Assembly: GCF_029626235.1 (NCBI RefSeq)
Contig: NZ_JARUBO010000005.1
Coordinates: forward strand, 776,501 to 840,500
DNA length: 64,000 bases
Direction of reading: 5' to 3'
DNA from: Micromonospora sp. WMMD1120
Lineage (GTDB): Bacteria > Actinomycetota > Actinomycetes > Mycobacteriales > Micromonosporaceae
Positions within the stretch are counted from its first letter, which is position 1; each line of letters starts with the position of its first letter. This document shows, piece after piece, positions 8,761 to 18,193 of the stretch. A program made the position numbers and the translations under genes. The notes under the pieces are model-generated. The model was given only the letters and a program-made list of their open reading frames with translations. It was not told the origin of the DNA and ran no database searches.

Positions 8761-9894
8761 ATGGCTAAGAAGATGCTCGGGAAGGTCGTCGCGGGTGCCG
8801 CGCTGGGTGGCGCATCGCTGCTGGTGTTCGCGCCGGGGATCGCGTACGCCGACGGCCACGACAACGGCGGGGACCACGACGGCAAGGTCTACGCGAAGCC
8901 GCACGTCGTCAAGGCTGGCGACGAGGTCAAGCTCCTCGAGATCTGCCCGGATCGGCAGGAGCACGCGTACGTGTGGTCCAAGGTCACCGGCAAGGTCAAG
9001 CTCAAGCCGGTGCGCGACGACCGGGGCGAGGACCGCGAGTGGAAGGAGGAGGACTCCTCCGACCACGACAAGGGCAAGGACGAGAACGGCAAGGACCACG
9101 AGGGCAAGGACGAGAACGGCAAGGACGACAAGGGCAAGGACGAGAACGGCAAGGACCACGAGGGCAAGGACGAGAACGGCAAGGACGACAAGGGCAAGGA
9201 CGAGAACGGCAAGGACGACAAGGGCAAGGACGAGCACGGTGGCCAGGGCGGCGGCGCCGCCGCTGACGCCTACGGCGACGAGGGCAGCAAGGACTGGAAG
9301 GGCGAGGAGCACGGTCAGGACGCGGAGGACAGCCGCGACCAGAAGGACTGGGACTCCAAGGACGAGGACAAGAAGGACTGGGAGTCCAAGGACGAGCACG
9401 GCTCCGACGACCGTGGCGGCTACGGCTCCGACGAGCGCGACTCGGAGTACGGCTCGGACAAGGACTGGGAGTCCAAGGACGAGCACGGCTCCGACGAGCG
9501 CGGCGGCTACGGCTCCGACGAGCGCGACTCGGAGTACGGCTCGGACAAGGACTGGGAGTCCAAGGACGAGCACGGCTCCGACGACCGTGGCGGCTACGGC
9601 TCCGACGACCGCGACTCGGACGAGCGCGACTGGGACCGGGAGCGCGAGTTCGTGTACTACGGCGAAGCCAAGGTCGACAAGGACGCGAAGCCGGGTCGCT
9701 ACGAGCTCAAGGGCTCGTGCGGCGAGGGTGAGCTGGTCGTGCTGCCGCACGGCGGGGTCGACGGCGGCGACGGTGGCGTCAGCACCGGCACCGACCGGGG
9801 CCTGGCCACCGGCGGGGCGGGCCTGCTCGGCGCTGCCGCGCTGGGCGGGATCGTGCTGATGCGTCGTCGGCGGACCGATGGTTCGCTCGTCTGA
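8761..9894 (+). CDS. Secreted acidic repeat protein with a C-terminal sorting-like signal
   Basis: The protein has 377 residues from the ATG at 8761; a GTG at 8749 lying closer to GGATGGAG is an alternative start. The signal peptide MAKKMLGKVVAGAALGGA through AYA is cleaved near residue 31. A short folded part is followed by five 10-residue repeats (KDENGKD..G) and nearly three 29-residue repeats (DWESKDEHGSDDRGGYGSDE and variants), all extremely acidic and probably disordered or cation-binding. A second folded part has two cysteines (LEICPD and GSCGEGE) that could pair. The end, RGLATGGAGLLGAAALGGIV then four Arg, has the layout of a cell-wall sorting signal, but with LATGG rather than LPXTG. 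A class F sortase gene overlaps its 3' end by 17 nt, suggesting an enzyme/substrate pair. Confidence 0.8.
   Translation: MAKKMLGKVVAGAALGGASLLVFAPGIAYADGHDNGGDHDGKVYAKPHVVKAGDEVKLLEICPDRQEHAYVWSKVTGKVKLKPVRDDRGEDREWKEEDSSDHDKGKDENGKDHEGKDENGKDDKGKDENGKDHEGKDENGKDDKGKDENGKDDKGKDEHGGQGGGAAADAYGDEGSKDWKGEEHGQDAEDSRDQKDWDSKDEDKKDWESKDEHGSDDRGGYGSDERDSEYGSDKDWESKDEHGSDERGGYGSDERDSEYGSDKDWESKDEHGSDDRGGYGSDDRDSDERDWDREREFVYYGEAKVDKDAKPGRYELKGSCGEGELVVLPHGGVDGGDGGVSTGTDRGLATGGAGLLGAAALGGIVLMRRRRTDGSLV
9076..9225 (+). repeat. Five 30-bp tandem repeats inside the acidic protein gene
   Basis: Five units of 30 bp encode KDENGKDHEG or KDENGKDDKG; a partial sixth follows. Confidence 0.9.
9376..9620 (+). 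repeat. 87-bp tandem repeats inside the acidic protein gene
   Basis: Nearly identical 87-bp units start at 9376, 9463 and 9550 (the third is incomplete), each encoding 29 residues beginning DWESKDEHGSD. The near identity at DNA level suggests recent duplication. Confidence 0.9.
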
Positions 9895-10615
9895 CGTGGC
9901 GACGACACGGGCCGGCGGCCGTCACGGGAGACCGTGGCGTGCCGCCGGCACGGCCGTCGTCGTCACCCTGGCCATGATCGGCGCCGGCATGATCGGCGCG
10001 TCCCTGAAGACCACGCCCGCGCCGCGACCTCCGCAGCCGCTGGCCCAGGCCGGTCCCGAGGTCAGCACCCCGGCGAGCGGCACCGACGACGCTCCGTCCC
10101 TCGACGGGCAGCCGGTCGACGGTCAGCCGGTGGACCAGGGGTACGCGCCGGCCGGGTTGGCCCGCTCGGCGCCGACCAGCATCGAGATCCCCCGGATCGG
10201 GGTCAACGCCACGATCATGTCGTTGGGCACCAACCCGGACGGCACCGTCCAGGTGCCTCCGCTCGACCAGGCCGAGAAGGCCGGCTGGTACGAGCCGGGG
10301 GCGAGCCCCGGCGAGACGGGTAACGCGGTCATCGTCGGGCACGTGGACTCGGCGGTGCTCGGCCCGGCCGTCTTCTTCGACCTCGGCGCCCTCACGCCGG
10401 GCGACACCATCACCGTCCGCCGGGCCGACGGGGTGCCGGCCACCTTCACCGTCGACTCGGTGAGGTCGTACCCGAAGACGGCCTTTCCCACCGAGCTGGT
10501 CTACGGACCCAGCGACCGGCCCGGCCTGCGGGTGGTCACCTGCGGCGGCCAGTTCGACCAGGTCGCGAAGAGCTACCCGGACAACATCGTCGTCTTCGCC
10601 ACCCCGGCGGCGTGA
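9878..10615 (+). CDS. Class F sortase
   Basis: This 245-residue enzyme starts at an ATG inside the end of the acidic repeat gene (17-nt overlap, so translation is probably coupled); a GTG at 9896 is an alternative. One N-terminal membrane anchor (AGTAVVVTLAMIGAGMIGAS, about 24-43) and a Pro-rich linker precede the sortase beta-barrel. Catalytic residues are visible: His in IVGHVDS (about residue 155), Cys in RVVTCGG (about 218) and a candidate Arg or Lys downstream. IEIPRIGVNATI and PPLDQAEKAGWYEPGASPGE are typical of class F. It would act outside the membrane as a transpeptidase. Its neighbour is the obvious candidate substrate, though that protein lacks a canonical LPXTG. Confidence 0.9.
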   Translation: MVRSSDVATTRAGGRHGRPWRAAGTAVVVTLAMIGAGMIGASLKTTPAPRPPQPLAQAGPEVSTPASGTDDAPSLDGQPVDGQPVDQGYAPAGLARSAPTSIEIPRIGVNATIMSLGTNPDGTVQVPPLDQAEKAGWYEPGASPGETGNAVIVGHVDSAVLGPAVFFDLGALTPGDTITVRRADGVPATFTVDSVRSYPKTAFPTELVYGPSDRPGLRVVTCGGQFDQVAKSYPDNIVVFATPAA

Positions 10616-10631
10616 CCGGTGGCGTAACGGG

Positions 10632-10675
10632 ACGCGGTCCGGCCGGTCGGGGTGACCCGACCGGCCGGACCGCGT
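10632..10675. terminator. Perfect 20-bp hairpin between convergent sortase and gdhB genes
   Basis: A 20-bp uninterrupted stem with a GTGA loop fills most of the 75-nt gap between two converging genes. There is no U-tract, but its position suggests a bidirectional terminator. Confidence 0.75.
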
Positions 10676-10690
10676 CCGGCGTACCCGGGA

Positions 10691-13600
10691 TCAGGCGGCG
10701 GCGGAGGTCCGCACCAGGGTGCGGATCTGGCGCAGCAGCACCGACAGGGCGGCGAGATCCGCGCGCGACTCGTCGAACTCCCCCATCGCCCGGCGGGCGC
10801 GGTGGATCGACGTCGCGTTCGACTCCTCCCACTGCTGCACCCGCTCGTGCGGCGGCAGCTCGTCCGGTGTGGAGTCGAGCACCTCGGCGGTGAGCGCCGC
10901 CAGGGCGGCGTACAGGTCGTAGCGCAGCGCCATCCGGGCCAGCGTCTGCCAGCGGTCCTCCCGCGGTAGCAGCGAGATCTTCGACAGCAGCGAGTCCACC
11001 CGGAACAGGTCGGACAGCACGAAGTAGACCGAGGCCACCTCGCTGACGTCCCGTCCGCTGGCGTTCGCCGTCTCCACCACGTCCATCAGACCGAAGCTGT
11101 ACATCAGCCGGGTCGCCCGCTCCGCCAGCTCACGGGGCAGCCCACGCTCGGTCATCGAGTTCATGTGCGCGACGATGCCCTGCCGCTCGTTGCCGTAGAA
11201 CAGTTCCTCCAGCCCTGGCAGCAGCCGGGTGACCCCGTCGCGGAGTCGGGCGATCTCGGCCGGCACGTCGATGGGCGAACGCCGGTTGGAGACCAGCCAC
11301 CGCACCGCCCGATCGAGCAGACGGCGGGTGTCCAGGTAGACGGTCGTCTGCAACTCGGGCGCGACCTTGTTGTCCAGCGCCTCGACCGCGTCCCACAGGT
11401 CGCGCAGCCCGAACACCTCGCTGACCACCACGTACGCCCGGATCACGTCCGCCGCGCTGGCCGCCGTCTCCTCGACCACCCGGAAGATGAACGAGATGCC
11501 ACCCCGGTTGATCGCCTCGTTCACCAGCACCGTGGTGACGATGTCCCGGCGCAGCCGGTGCCGGCCCATCCGGTCGGCGAACCGTTGGCGCATCGGCGTC
11601 GGGAAGTAGTTGACCAGGACGTCGGTCGTCCACTCCTCGTCGGCCAACCCCTCGGTGAGGATCTCCCGTTCCAGGACGATCTTCACGTACGCGAGCAGCA
11701 CCGCGAACTCCGGCGCCGTCAGCCCGGACTCGCTGCGGACCGCCAACTCCTCGTCCGGCGGCAGCGCCTCCAACGCCCGGTCCAACGCGCCCGACCGCTC
11801 CAACTCGTTGATCATCCGGCGGTGCACGGGCAGCAGCGAGGCGGCCTGGGCCTGGGCGTTGTTGATCGCCCGCGCCTGGTCGTAGTTGTCCCGCAGCACC
11901 AGCTCGGCGACCTCGTCGGTCATCTCGGCCAGCAGCTCGTCCCGCTCCGCCGTGGTCAGCTCGCCGTCGGCCACCGCGGTGTTCAGCAGGATCTTGATGT
12001 TCACCTCGTGGTCGGAGGTGTCCACACCGGCCGCGTTGTCGATGAAGTCGGTGTAGATCCGGCCACCGGTCAACGCGTACTCGATCCGGCCGAGCTGGGT
12101 CCAACCCAGGTTGCCGCCCTCGCCGGCCACCCGGCAGCGCAGGCTACGCCCGTCCACCCGGATCGCGTCGTTGGACTTGTCGCCCACCTCGGCGTTCGTC
12201 TGCGAGGACGCCTTGACGTAGGTGCCGATACCGCCGTTCCAGAACAGGTCCACCGGTGCGGTGACGATCGCCTTCATCAGATCCTGCGGCGACATCTGCG
12301 TGACGCCGTCGTCCAGGCCGATCGCCGCCCGGACCTGCGGCGTGATCGGAATGGACTTCGCGGTACGCGGGAAGATGCCACCCCCGGCCGAGATCAGCTC
12401 CGGGTTGTAGTCCTCCCACGAGGACCGGGGCAGGTCGAAGATCCGCCGCCGCTCCGCGTACGAGGTGGCCGCGTCCGGGTCCGGGTCCAGGAAGATGTGC
12501 CGGTGGTCGAAGGCGGCCACCAGCCGGATGTGCTCGGAGAGCAGCATCCCGTTGCCGAACACGTCGCCGGACATGTCGCCGACGCCGACCACGGTGAAGT
12601 CCTGGGTCTGGGTGTCCAGACCCAACTCCCGGAAGTGCCGCTTGACCGACTCCCAGGCGCCCCGGGCGGTGATCCCCATCTTCTTGTGGTCGTAGCCGGC
12701 AGAGCCGCCGGACGCGAACGCGTCGCCCATCCAGAAGTTGTGCGCCTTGGATATCTCGTTGGCGATGTCGGAGAACGTCGCGGTGCCCTTGTCCGCCGCC
12801 ACCACCAGGTACGGGTCGTCGCCGTCGTGCCGGACCACGTCCTCGGGCGGCACGATCTGCCCGCTGACGATGTTGTCGGTGACGTCCAGCATCGCGCCGA
12901 CGAACTCCTGGTAACAGGCCACCGCCTCGTCCCGGTCGCCCGGCTTCTGCTTCAGCACGAAGCCGCCCTTGGCGCCGACCGGCACGATCACGGTGTTCTT
13001 CACCATCTGCGCCTTGACCAGGCCGAGCACCTCGGTCCGGAAGTCCTCCCGACGGTCGGACCAGCGCAACCCGCCCCGGGCCACCGGCCCGAACCGCAGG
13101 TGTACGCCCTCGAACCGGGGCGAGTAGACGAAGATCTCGAACTTCGGTCGCGGCGCCGGCAGGTCCGGGATGGCCTGCGGGTCGAGCTTGAACGCCACGT
13201 ACGCCTTCGGCCGACCGTCGGCGCGCTTCTGGTAGAAGCTGGTCCGCAGGGTCGCCTCGATCAGAGTCAGGTACGAGCGCAGGATCCGGTCCTGGTCGAG
13301 GCTGGCCACGTCGTCCAGCGCGCCCCGGATCGTCTCCACCAGCTCGCCACTGCGCTGCTGCCGCTGCTCGGTGCTCGGCTCACCCGGCGCGAACCGGGTC
13401 TCGAACAGCTCCACCAGCAGAGCGGCGATCTTCGGGTACGCGATGAAGGTCTGCTCCATGTAGTCCTGCGAGAAGACCGTCCCGGCCTGCCGCAGGTACT
13501 TCGCGTACGCCCGCAGCACCACCACCTGCCGCCAGGTCAGCCCACCACGCAGCACCAGCTCGTTGAACCGGTCCACCTCGGCCTCGCCGCGCCAGGCCGC

Positions 13601-15781
13601 CGCGAACGCGTTCTCCACGTGCGGGCGTACCTCGGCCAGCTCGTGGTGGCCCTCGGGCAGCATCAGGCCGAAGTCGTACAGGTAGACCCGGCCGTCGATC
13701 CGGTCCACCTCGTACGGGTGCTCGTCGACGACGCGTACACCGAGCGAGTGCAGCACCGGCAGCACCGCCGAGAGCATCATCGGCTCGCCGTACCGGTAGA
13801 CCTTGAACCGGACGTCCATCGCCTCGGCCAGGTCCGCGCCGGGCACCCGGGTGCCCGGCCGGGGCGCCAGCTGCTTGCGGAACAGGTGCATCTCCAGCTG
13901 GCCGGGCTCCTCCAGCAGCTCCAGCTTCGCCAGGTCCTTCATCGCCTCGTACGGCGTGTGCCCGTCCTTGTAGCCCTCCGGGAACGCGTCGGCGTACCGG
14001 GTGAACAGGTGCTTGGCCTGCTCGTCGCCGAGCTTGCGCTCCAGCACCAGCCGGTAGTCGTCGTCCCAGAGCCGGGTAGCGTCGGCCAACTCCTCGGCCA
14101 GCAGGTCCGCATCGATCTCGCCGGGCGGCCGGGTCGGGTCGGTGCGGACGATGAAGTGCACCCGGGCCAGCATCGACTCGGTCACCCGGGTGGTGTAGTC
14201 CACCCCGACGCCGTTCAGCTCGCGCAGCAGGATGTCCTGCATGCGCAGCCGGTTCTGTGTGGTGAACCGGTCCCGGGGCAGGTAGATCAGGCAGGAGATG
14301 AACCGCCCGTACGCGTCCCGGCGCAGGAAGACCCGCAGCTGCCGGCGGCCGGCCATCCGCAGCACGCCGATGACCGCGTGGTACAGGTCGTCGGTCTTGA
14401 TCTGGAACAGCTCGTCGCGCGGGTAGGTCTCCAGGATCTGGATCAGATCCTTGCCGGAGTGGCTGCGCTGACTCAGGCCGGAGCGGTCCAGCACCTCGGC
14501 GACCTTGCGGCGCACCACCGGCAGCTCCCGGACGCTGGTGCGGTAGGCAGCCGTCGAGAACAGGCCCAGGAAGCGCCGCTCGCCGATCACCTCGCCGGCC
14601 GCGTCGAAGATCTTGAAACCGATGTAGTCCAGGTACGCCGAGCGGTGCACGGTGGCGCGGGAGTTGGCCTTGGTGATGATGAGCAGGCGCTTCTCCAGCA
14701 CCTTCTCGTGCGCCTCGGGCGTCATCGAGGAGAGCGACCGCGCCTCCGGCGAATCGGAGCGCAGGATGCCCAGACCGGTGCCGAGCACCGCCTCCAACGC
14801 CTTGCCGTCCACCCTGTCGGCGGCCTCGCCGTCGGCGTCCCCCTCGACGTCGACCAGCCGGTACTCCCGGTAGCCGAGAAAGGTGAAGTGGTCCTGGGCG
14901 AGCCACCGCAGCAGCTCCACCGAGTCGGTGATGTCCTTCTCCGGCACCGGCGGGCGGTTGTCGGACGTCCGCGTCGACGCCAGCTCGTCGGCGAGCGCGA
15001 GGGCACGCTGGCGCATCTTCGGCCAGTCCTCCACCGCCTCACGCACGTCGGTCAGCACCCGCTGCAACTCGCGGCGCAGCCGGTCGCGCTCGGCGGCGTC
15101 CCGGACCGGGTCGATCTCGATCCGCATCCAGCTCTCGACGATGTCGCCGGCGATGGCGTCGTCCGGCTCCACGTCGGCGGAGACCTCGGTGAGCCGGCCC
15201 AGCGGCTCCCGCCGCACCACGACCAGCGGGTGCACCAGCAGATGCACGTCGAGGTGGTACGAGTTGAGCAGCGCGGTCACCGAGTCGACGAGGAACGGCA
15301 TGTCGTCCGTGACGATCTCGACGACGGTGTGGTGCTGCTCCGCGTGCGGCTCGTGGATGCGCAGCTTCAGCTCACCCGGAACCCGCTGCTGGGCGAGGTC
15401 CCGGTGGGCCCGGGCCGCGTCGAGCATCTCCTCGGCGGTGAAGCCGACCAGCTCCTCGTCCGGCGCGAACCGCCAGAAACGGCCGACAAGTGTCGCCGCG
15501 TCGTGATCGTCCCCGGCGAGCGCGACGGCCTGGGCCACCAGGCGCTCCGCGTTGGGAACGGGTTCGTCGAGCTCCGCGTCCTCCACGTCGTCGGCCAACG
15601 CCTCGGTCGGCAGGCCCAGATCGTAGATGGTGTCGATGCTCGACCCGGTCAGCCCGGTGACTCCCGTGTCGAGTCGGCCGTAGCCGTCCCCGTCGGTCGC
15701 CGAATCGAAGCTGTCGTCATCCCGGCCGGAGTCATCCTGCCGGAGGTCGGGTTCCGGTTTGATCGCCGGACGCCGGTCCAT
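10691..15781 (-). CDS. gdhB: Large (180-kDa class) NAD-specific glutamate dehydrogenase
   Basis: The protein has about 1696 residues from the ATG at 15781, which has GAGGGG at a good distance; a GTG 9 nt upstream is too close to it. The length and domain order match the L_180 NAD-GDH of Streptomyces and Caulobacter: a long N-terminal half with ACT-like regulatory segments (for example HTVVEIVTDDMPFLVDSVTA), a catalytic core near residues 890-1200, and a helical C-terminal domain. The core shows GPVARGGLRWSDRREDFRTE, KAQMVKNTVIVPVGAKGGF with candidate catalytic lysines, and the nucleotide-binding segment VVGVGDMSGDVFGNG. It oxidises glutamate to 2-oxoglutarate and ammonia with NAD+ for catabolism. 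It is probably monocistronic, with hairpins or divergent genes at both ends. Confidence 0.95.
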   Translation of the reverse strand: MDRRPAIKPEPDLRQDDSGRDDDSFDSATDGDGYGRLDTGVTGLTGSSIDTIYDLGLPTEALADDVEDAELDEPVPNAERLVAQAVALAGDDHDAATLVGRFWRFAPDEELVGFTAEEMLDAARAHRDLAQQRVPGELKLRIHEPHAEQHHTVVEIVTDDMPFLVDSVTALLNSYHLDVHLLVHPLVVVRREPLGRLTEVSADVEPDDAIAGDIVESWMRIEIDPVRDAAERDRLRRELQRVLTDVREAVEDWPKMRQRALALADELASTRTSDNRPPVPEKDITDSVELLRWLAQDHFTFLGYREYRLVDVEGDADGEAADRVDGKALEAVLGTGLGILRSDSPEARSLSSMTPEAHEKVLEKRLLIITKANSRATVHRSAYLDYIGFKIFDAAGEVIGERRFLGLFSTAAYRTSVRELPVVRRKVAEVLDRSGLSQRSHSGKDLIQILETYPRDELFQIKTDDLYHAVIGVLRMAGRRQLRVFLRRDAYGRFISCLIYLPRDRFTTQNRLRMQDILLRELNGVGVDYTTRVTESMLARVHFIVRTDPTRPPGEIDADLLAEELADATRLWDDDYRLVLERKLGDEQAKHLFTRYADAFPEGYKDGHTPYEAMKDLAKLELLEEPGQLEMHLFRKQLAPRPGTRVPGADLAEAMDVRFKVYRYGEPMMLSAVLPVLHSLGVRVVDEHPYEVDRIDGRVYLYDFGLMLPEGHHELAEVRPHVENAFAAAWRGEAEVDRFNELVLRGGLTWRQVVVLRAYAKYLRQAGTVFSQDYMEQTFIAYPKIAALLVELFETRFAPGEPSTEQRQQRSGELVETIRGALDDVASLDQDRILRSYLTLIEATLRTSFYQKRADGRPKAYVAFKLDPQAIPDLPAPRPKFEIFVYSPRFEGVHLRFGPVARGGLRWSDRREDFRTEVLGLVKAQMVKNTVIVPVGAKGGFVLKQKPGDRDEAVACYQEFVGAMLDVTDNIVSGQIVPPEDVVRHDGDDPYLVVAADKGTATFSDIANEISKAHNFWMGDAFASGGSAGYDHKKMGITARGAWESVKRHFRELGLDTQTQDFTVVGVGDMSGDVFGNGMLLSEHIRLVAAFDHRHIFLDPDPDAATSYAERRRIFDLPRSSWEDYNPELISAGGGIFPRTAKSIPITPQVRAAIGLDDGVTQMSPQDLMKAIVTAPVDLFWNGGIGTYVKASSQTNAEVGDKSNDAIRVDGRSLRCRVAGEGGNLGWTQLGRIEYALTGGRIYTDFIDNAAGVDTSDHEVNIKILLNTAVADGELTTAERDELLAEMTDEVAELVLRDNYDQARAINNAQAQAASLLPVHRRMINELERSGALDRALEALPPDEELAVRSESGLTAPEFAVLLAYVKIVLEREILTEGLADEEWTTDVLVNYFPTPMRQRFADRMGRHRLRRDIVTTVLVNEAINRGGISFIFRVVEETAASAADVIRAYVVVSEVFGLRDLWDAVEALDNKVAPELQTTVYLDTRRLLDRAVRWLVSNRRSPIDVPAEIARLRDGVTRLLPGLEELFYGNERQGIVAHMNSMTERGLPRELAERATRLMYSFGLMDVVETANASGRDVSEVASVYFVLSDLFRVDSLLSKISLLPREDRWQTLARMALRYDLYAALAALTAEVLDSTPDELPPHERVQQWEESNATSIHRARRAMGEFDESRADLAALSVLLRQIRTLVRTSAAA

Positions 15782-16070
15782 CGGTGCCACTCCCCTCGAC
15801 CCACCGCGTTGTGGGTCACTCTGCCGCCCAGCCTAGGCCCTGTCGTTCCGCGCCTTCGTCGGCGGACCACTGGCCGGACGTCCGGATCGGGACTTCGTCC
15901 TTTCACCCGTTGCGGGTCCGAGGTTGGCCGGCTCCGGGATACCCCACCACGCGATGTTCATCACACGGGCGGGCGCCGTCTTTACGCGCGGCCGAGCACG
16001 TGGGGGACGTTGGGGACGGCGTTCGCGTACTACGGTGCGAGGGCAGTCCGAGATCGGAAGGACCAGCTTC
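15782..16070. other. Divergent promoter region of gdhB and the PBP gene
   Basis: This 289-nt spacer holds both promoters. The plus-strand gene has GGAAGGA at 16056. A candidate minus-strand box could not be fixed. No small gene is convincing. Confidence 0.4.
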
Positions 16071-18035
16071 ATGCCACTCTCGTACCCCTGGCCCCAGCGA
16101 CCGAACCCCGCCCGCCGGCTGGCCGCGGCCGCCACCACGGCGCTGTTGGCCGCCGGGGTCCTGGTTGGTTGCTCGGGTGACGACGGCCCGGAGCGCACCG
16201 TCGAGGCCTTCCTCGCCGGCTGGCGCAGCGGCGACCTCCAGGCGGTCGGCCTGATCGACCCGGTCGGCAACAAGCTGCCCTCGGCCGAGGTGGCGCGTGA
16301 GATCAAGGAACTCTCCGGCGATCTGGCGGCCACCCCACCCACCCTGACCCGGCGCGGCGAGCCGAAGATCACGGCGGACATCGCGACGACGACGGTCCAG
16401 GTGGAGTGGAGCCTGCCCGGTCAGACCCGCTGGGCGTACGACCGGGAGTTGCGGCTCGCCCAGGGCGACGGCGACCAGTGGCAGGTGATCTGGGAGCCGA
16501 AGGTGCTGCACGAGCAGCTCACCAAGGGCGACCGGCTGGCGCTGCGGCGCGACTCCGCTGCCCGTGCCGGGGTGCTGGACAACGCCGGCAACCCGATCGT
16601 GACCCCTCGCCCGGTGGTGCGGGTGGGTGTGCAACCCGACGGCGTCACCGACATCAAGAAGCTGGTGAAGGACCTCGACGCGGCGTTCAAGGCGATCCGT
16701 CCGACGCTGGTCCCCGGCGTCGACCTGGGCGACCTGCCCGAGCGTGTGGCCAAGGCCGAACCGGGAGCGTTCGTCGAGGTGGTGTCGCTCCGCGAGGAGG
16801 CGTACCGCCAGATCAAACCGCGGATCTACGACCTGCCCGGCACCAAGTTCATCTCCGACAAGATCGACCTGGCCCCGACCCGCGAGTTCGCCCGCGCGGT
16901 GCTCGGCACCGTCGACCCGGCGCAGGCCGACGACCTCGCCGCCCACCCCGACCGGTACGTCGTCGGCGACCTGGTCGGTCACGGCGGCCTCCAGGGTCGC
17001 TACGACGAGCGGCTGCGTGGCGGCACCGGTCTCACCGTCGTCGTCGAACGCCCCACCGAGGGCGGCAAGCTGGAGGCCACCGGCACCGAGTTGTTCCGTC
17101 GCGAGCCGCAGCCGGGCCAGCCGCTGAAGACCACCCTGGACGTCGCCGTCCAGAACGCGGCCGACGGCGCGCTGCGCGCCGAGTCGCGTCGCACGGCGAT
17201 GGTGGCCGTGCGGGTCAGTGACGGCGCGATCCTCGCCGCGGCCAACGGTCCCGGCCCGGCCGGGGAAAATCTGGCCTTCAACGCCCAGGTACCGCCGGGG
17301 TCCACGTTCAAGATGGTCAGCGCGCTCGGCCTACTGGATCGTGGCGCGGTCACCCCGGACGGGCCGGTGAACTGCCCGAAGACCTTCACCGTCGACGGTC
17401 GCTCCTTCAAGAACTCGGACAATTTCCAGCTCGGCTCGGTGCCGTTCCGCACCGACTTCGCCAAGTCCTGCAACACCGCGTTCGCCGCGCTCGCGCCGAA
17501 GCTCGGCGGCGACGGGTTGGCCGCCACCGGTCGTGCGCTCGGCCTGGAGGGTCAGTGGGACCTCGGCACCGACGTCTTCACCGGCAAGGTGTCGGCCGGT
17601 GGCAGCCCCGCCGAGCAGGCCGCCGCGTCCTTCGGACAGGGCACCACACTGGTCAGCCCACTCGCCATGGCCGGGGCAACCGCCGCCGTCGCCCGTGGAC
17701 GGTTCGAGCAGCCCAAGCTGCTGATCGACCCGGCCCCGGCCAAACCCGCCCCGGCGGGTGAGCAGCTCAAGCCGGAGTCGGTGACGGCGCTGCGCGCCAT
17801 GATGCGCGAGGTGGTCACCACCGGCACCGGCACCGCGCTCAAGGACGTGCCGGGCGAGGTGTACGGCAAGACCGGCACCGCCGAGTACGACAACAACCCG
17901 GCCCACACCCACGCCTGGTTCGTCGGCTGGCGGGGCGATGTCGCGTTCGCCGTCTTCGTGGAGAAGGGGGGCGCCAGCACGGCCTCGGCCGTCCCGATCG
18001 CCGAACGCTTCCTCCGCGCCCTCCCGGCCACCTGA
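16071..18035 (+). CDS. Lipoprotein class B penicillin-binding protein (transpeptidase) with NTF2-like N-terminal domain
   Basis: This 654-residue protein starts at the ATG at 16071, which has GGAAGGA 9 nt before it. A lipobox (LAAGVLVGCSG, Cys near residue 38) means it is lipid-anchored outside the membrane rather than held by a helix. Residues about 45-165 form an NTF2-like MecA_N domain (ERTVEAFLAGWRSGDLQAV). A PBP dimer domain follows, then the transpeptidase domain with SXXK (GSTFK, about 411), SXN (SCN, about 466) and KTG (YGKTGTAE, about 600). All three catalytic motifs are intact, so it should cross-link peptidoglycan. The architecture resembles MecA/PbpA-type low-affinity PBPs, but beta-lactam behaviour cannot be judged from sequence. 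An inverted repeat pair follows at 18098. Confidence 0.92.
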   Translation: MPLSYPWPQRPNPARRLAAAATTALLAAGVLVGCSGDDGPERTVEAFLAGWRSGDLQAVGLIDPVGNKLPSAEVAREIKELSGDLAATPPTLTRRGEPKITADIATTTVQVEWSLPGQTRWAYDRELRLAQGDGDQWQVIWEPKVLHEQLTKGDRLALRRDSAARAGVLDNAGNPIVTPRPVVRVGVQPDGVTDIKKLVKDLDAAFKAIRPTLVPGVDLGDLPERVAKAEPGAFVEVVSLREEAYRQIKPRIYDLPGTKFISDKIDLAPTREFARAVLGTVDPAQADDLAAHPDRYVVGDLVGHGGLQGRYDERLRGGTGLTVVVERPTEGGKLEATGTELFRREPQPGQPLKTTLDVAVQNAADGALRAESRRTAMVAVRVSDGAILAAANGPGPAGENLAFNAQVPPGSTFKMVSALGLLDRGAVTPDGPVNCPKTFTVDGRSFKNSDNFQLGSVPFRTDFAKSCNTAFAALAPKLGGDGLAATGRALGLEGQWDLGTDVFTGKVSAGGSPAEQAAASFGQGTTLVSPLAMAGATAAVARGRFEQPKLLIDPAPAKPAPAGEQLKPESVTALRAMMREVVTTGTGTALKDVPGEVYGKTGTAEYDNNPAHTHAWFVGWRGDVAFAVFVEKGGASTASAVPIAERFLRALPAT

Positions 18036-18097
18036 CCCCGCCCGCTGTCGCGAGCCGCGCCCGACCACCCGCCGCGGACCGGGCGCCGGCCTTCATC

Positions 18098-18171
18098 CAC
18101 TCGGGTTCCTTGAAACCGCGCCAACCAGGTCAGCCGGATACCCCGGTTTCATTGAACTCGAGTCGATCAGC
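18098..18171. repeat. Inverted pair of a dispersed GACTCG-TTTCATGAAA repeat
   Basis: Copy A (18098-18130) and inverted copy B (18136-18171) share ACTCGRGTTY..TGAAACCG arms (about 17 of 20 positions pair). They belong to the family found four times at 51051-51270. It sits between two converging genes and could also terminate transcription. Confidence 0.7.
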
Positions 18172-18193
18172 GGCCGAGTGGCAGCGCATCGAG

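Noticed and set aside
8614..9750. 378-codon minus-strand frame with valine/leucine repeats
   Set aside because: It mirrors the acidic repeat gene, which has a signal peptide and a sortase neighbour.
11165..16180. 1671-codon plus-strand frame opposite gdhB
   Set aside because: The minus strand encodes a clear glutamate dehydrogenase; the antisense frame lacks any motif and is His/Arg/Val-rich.
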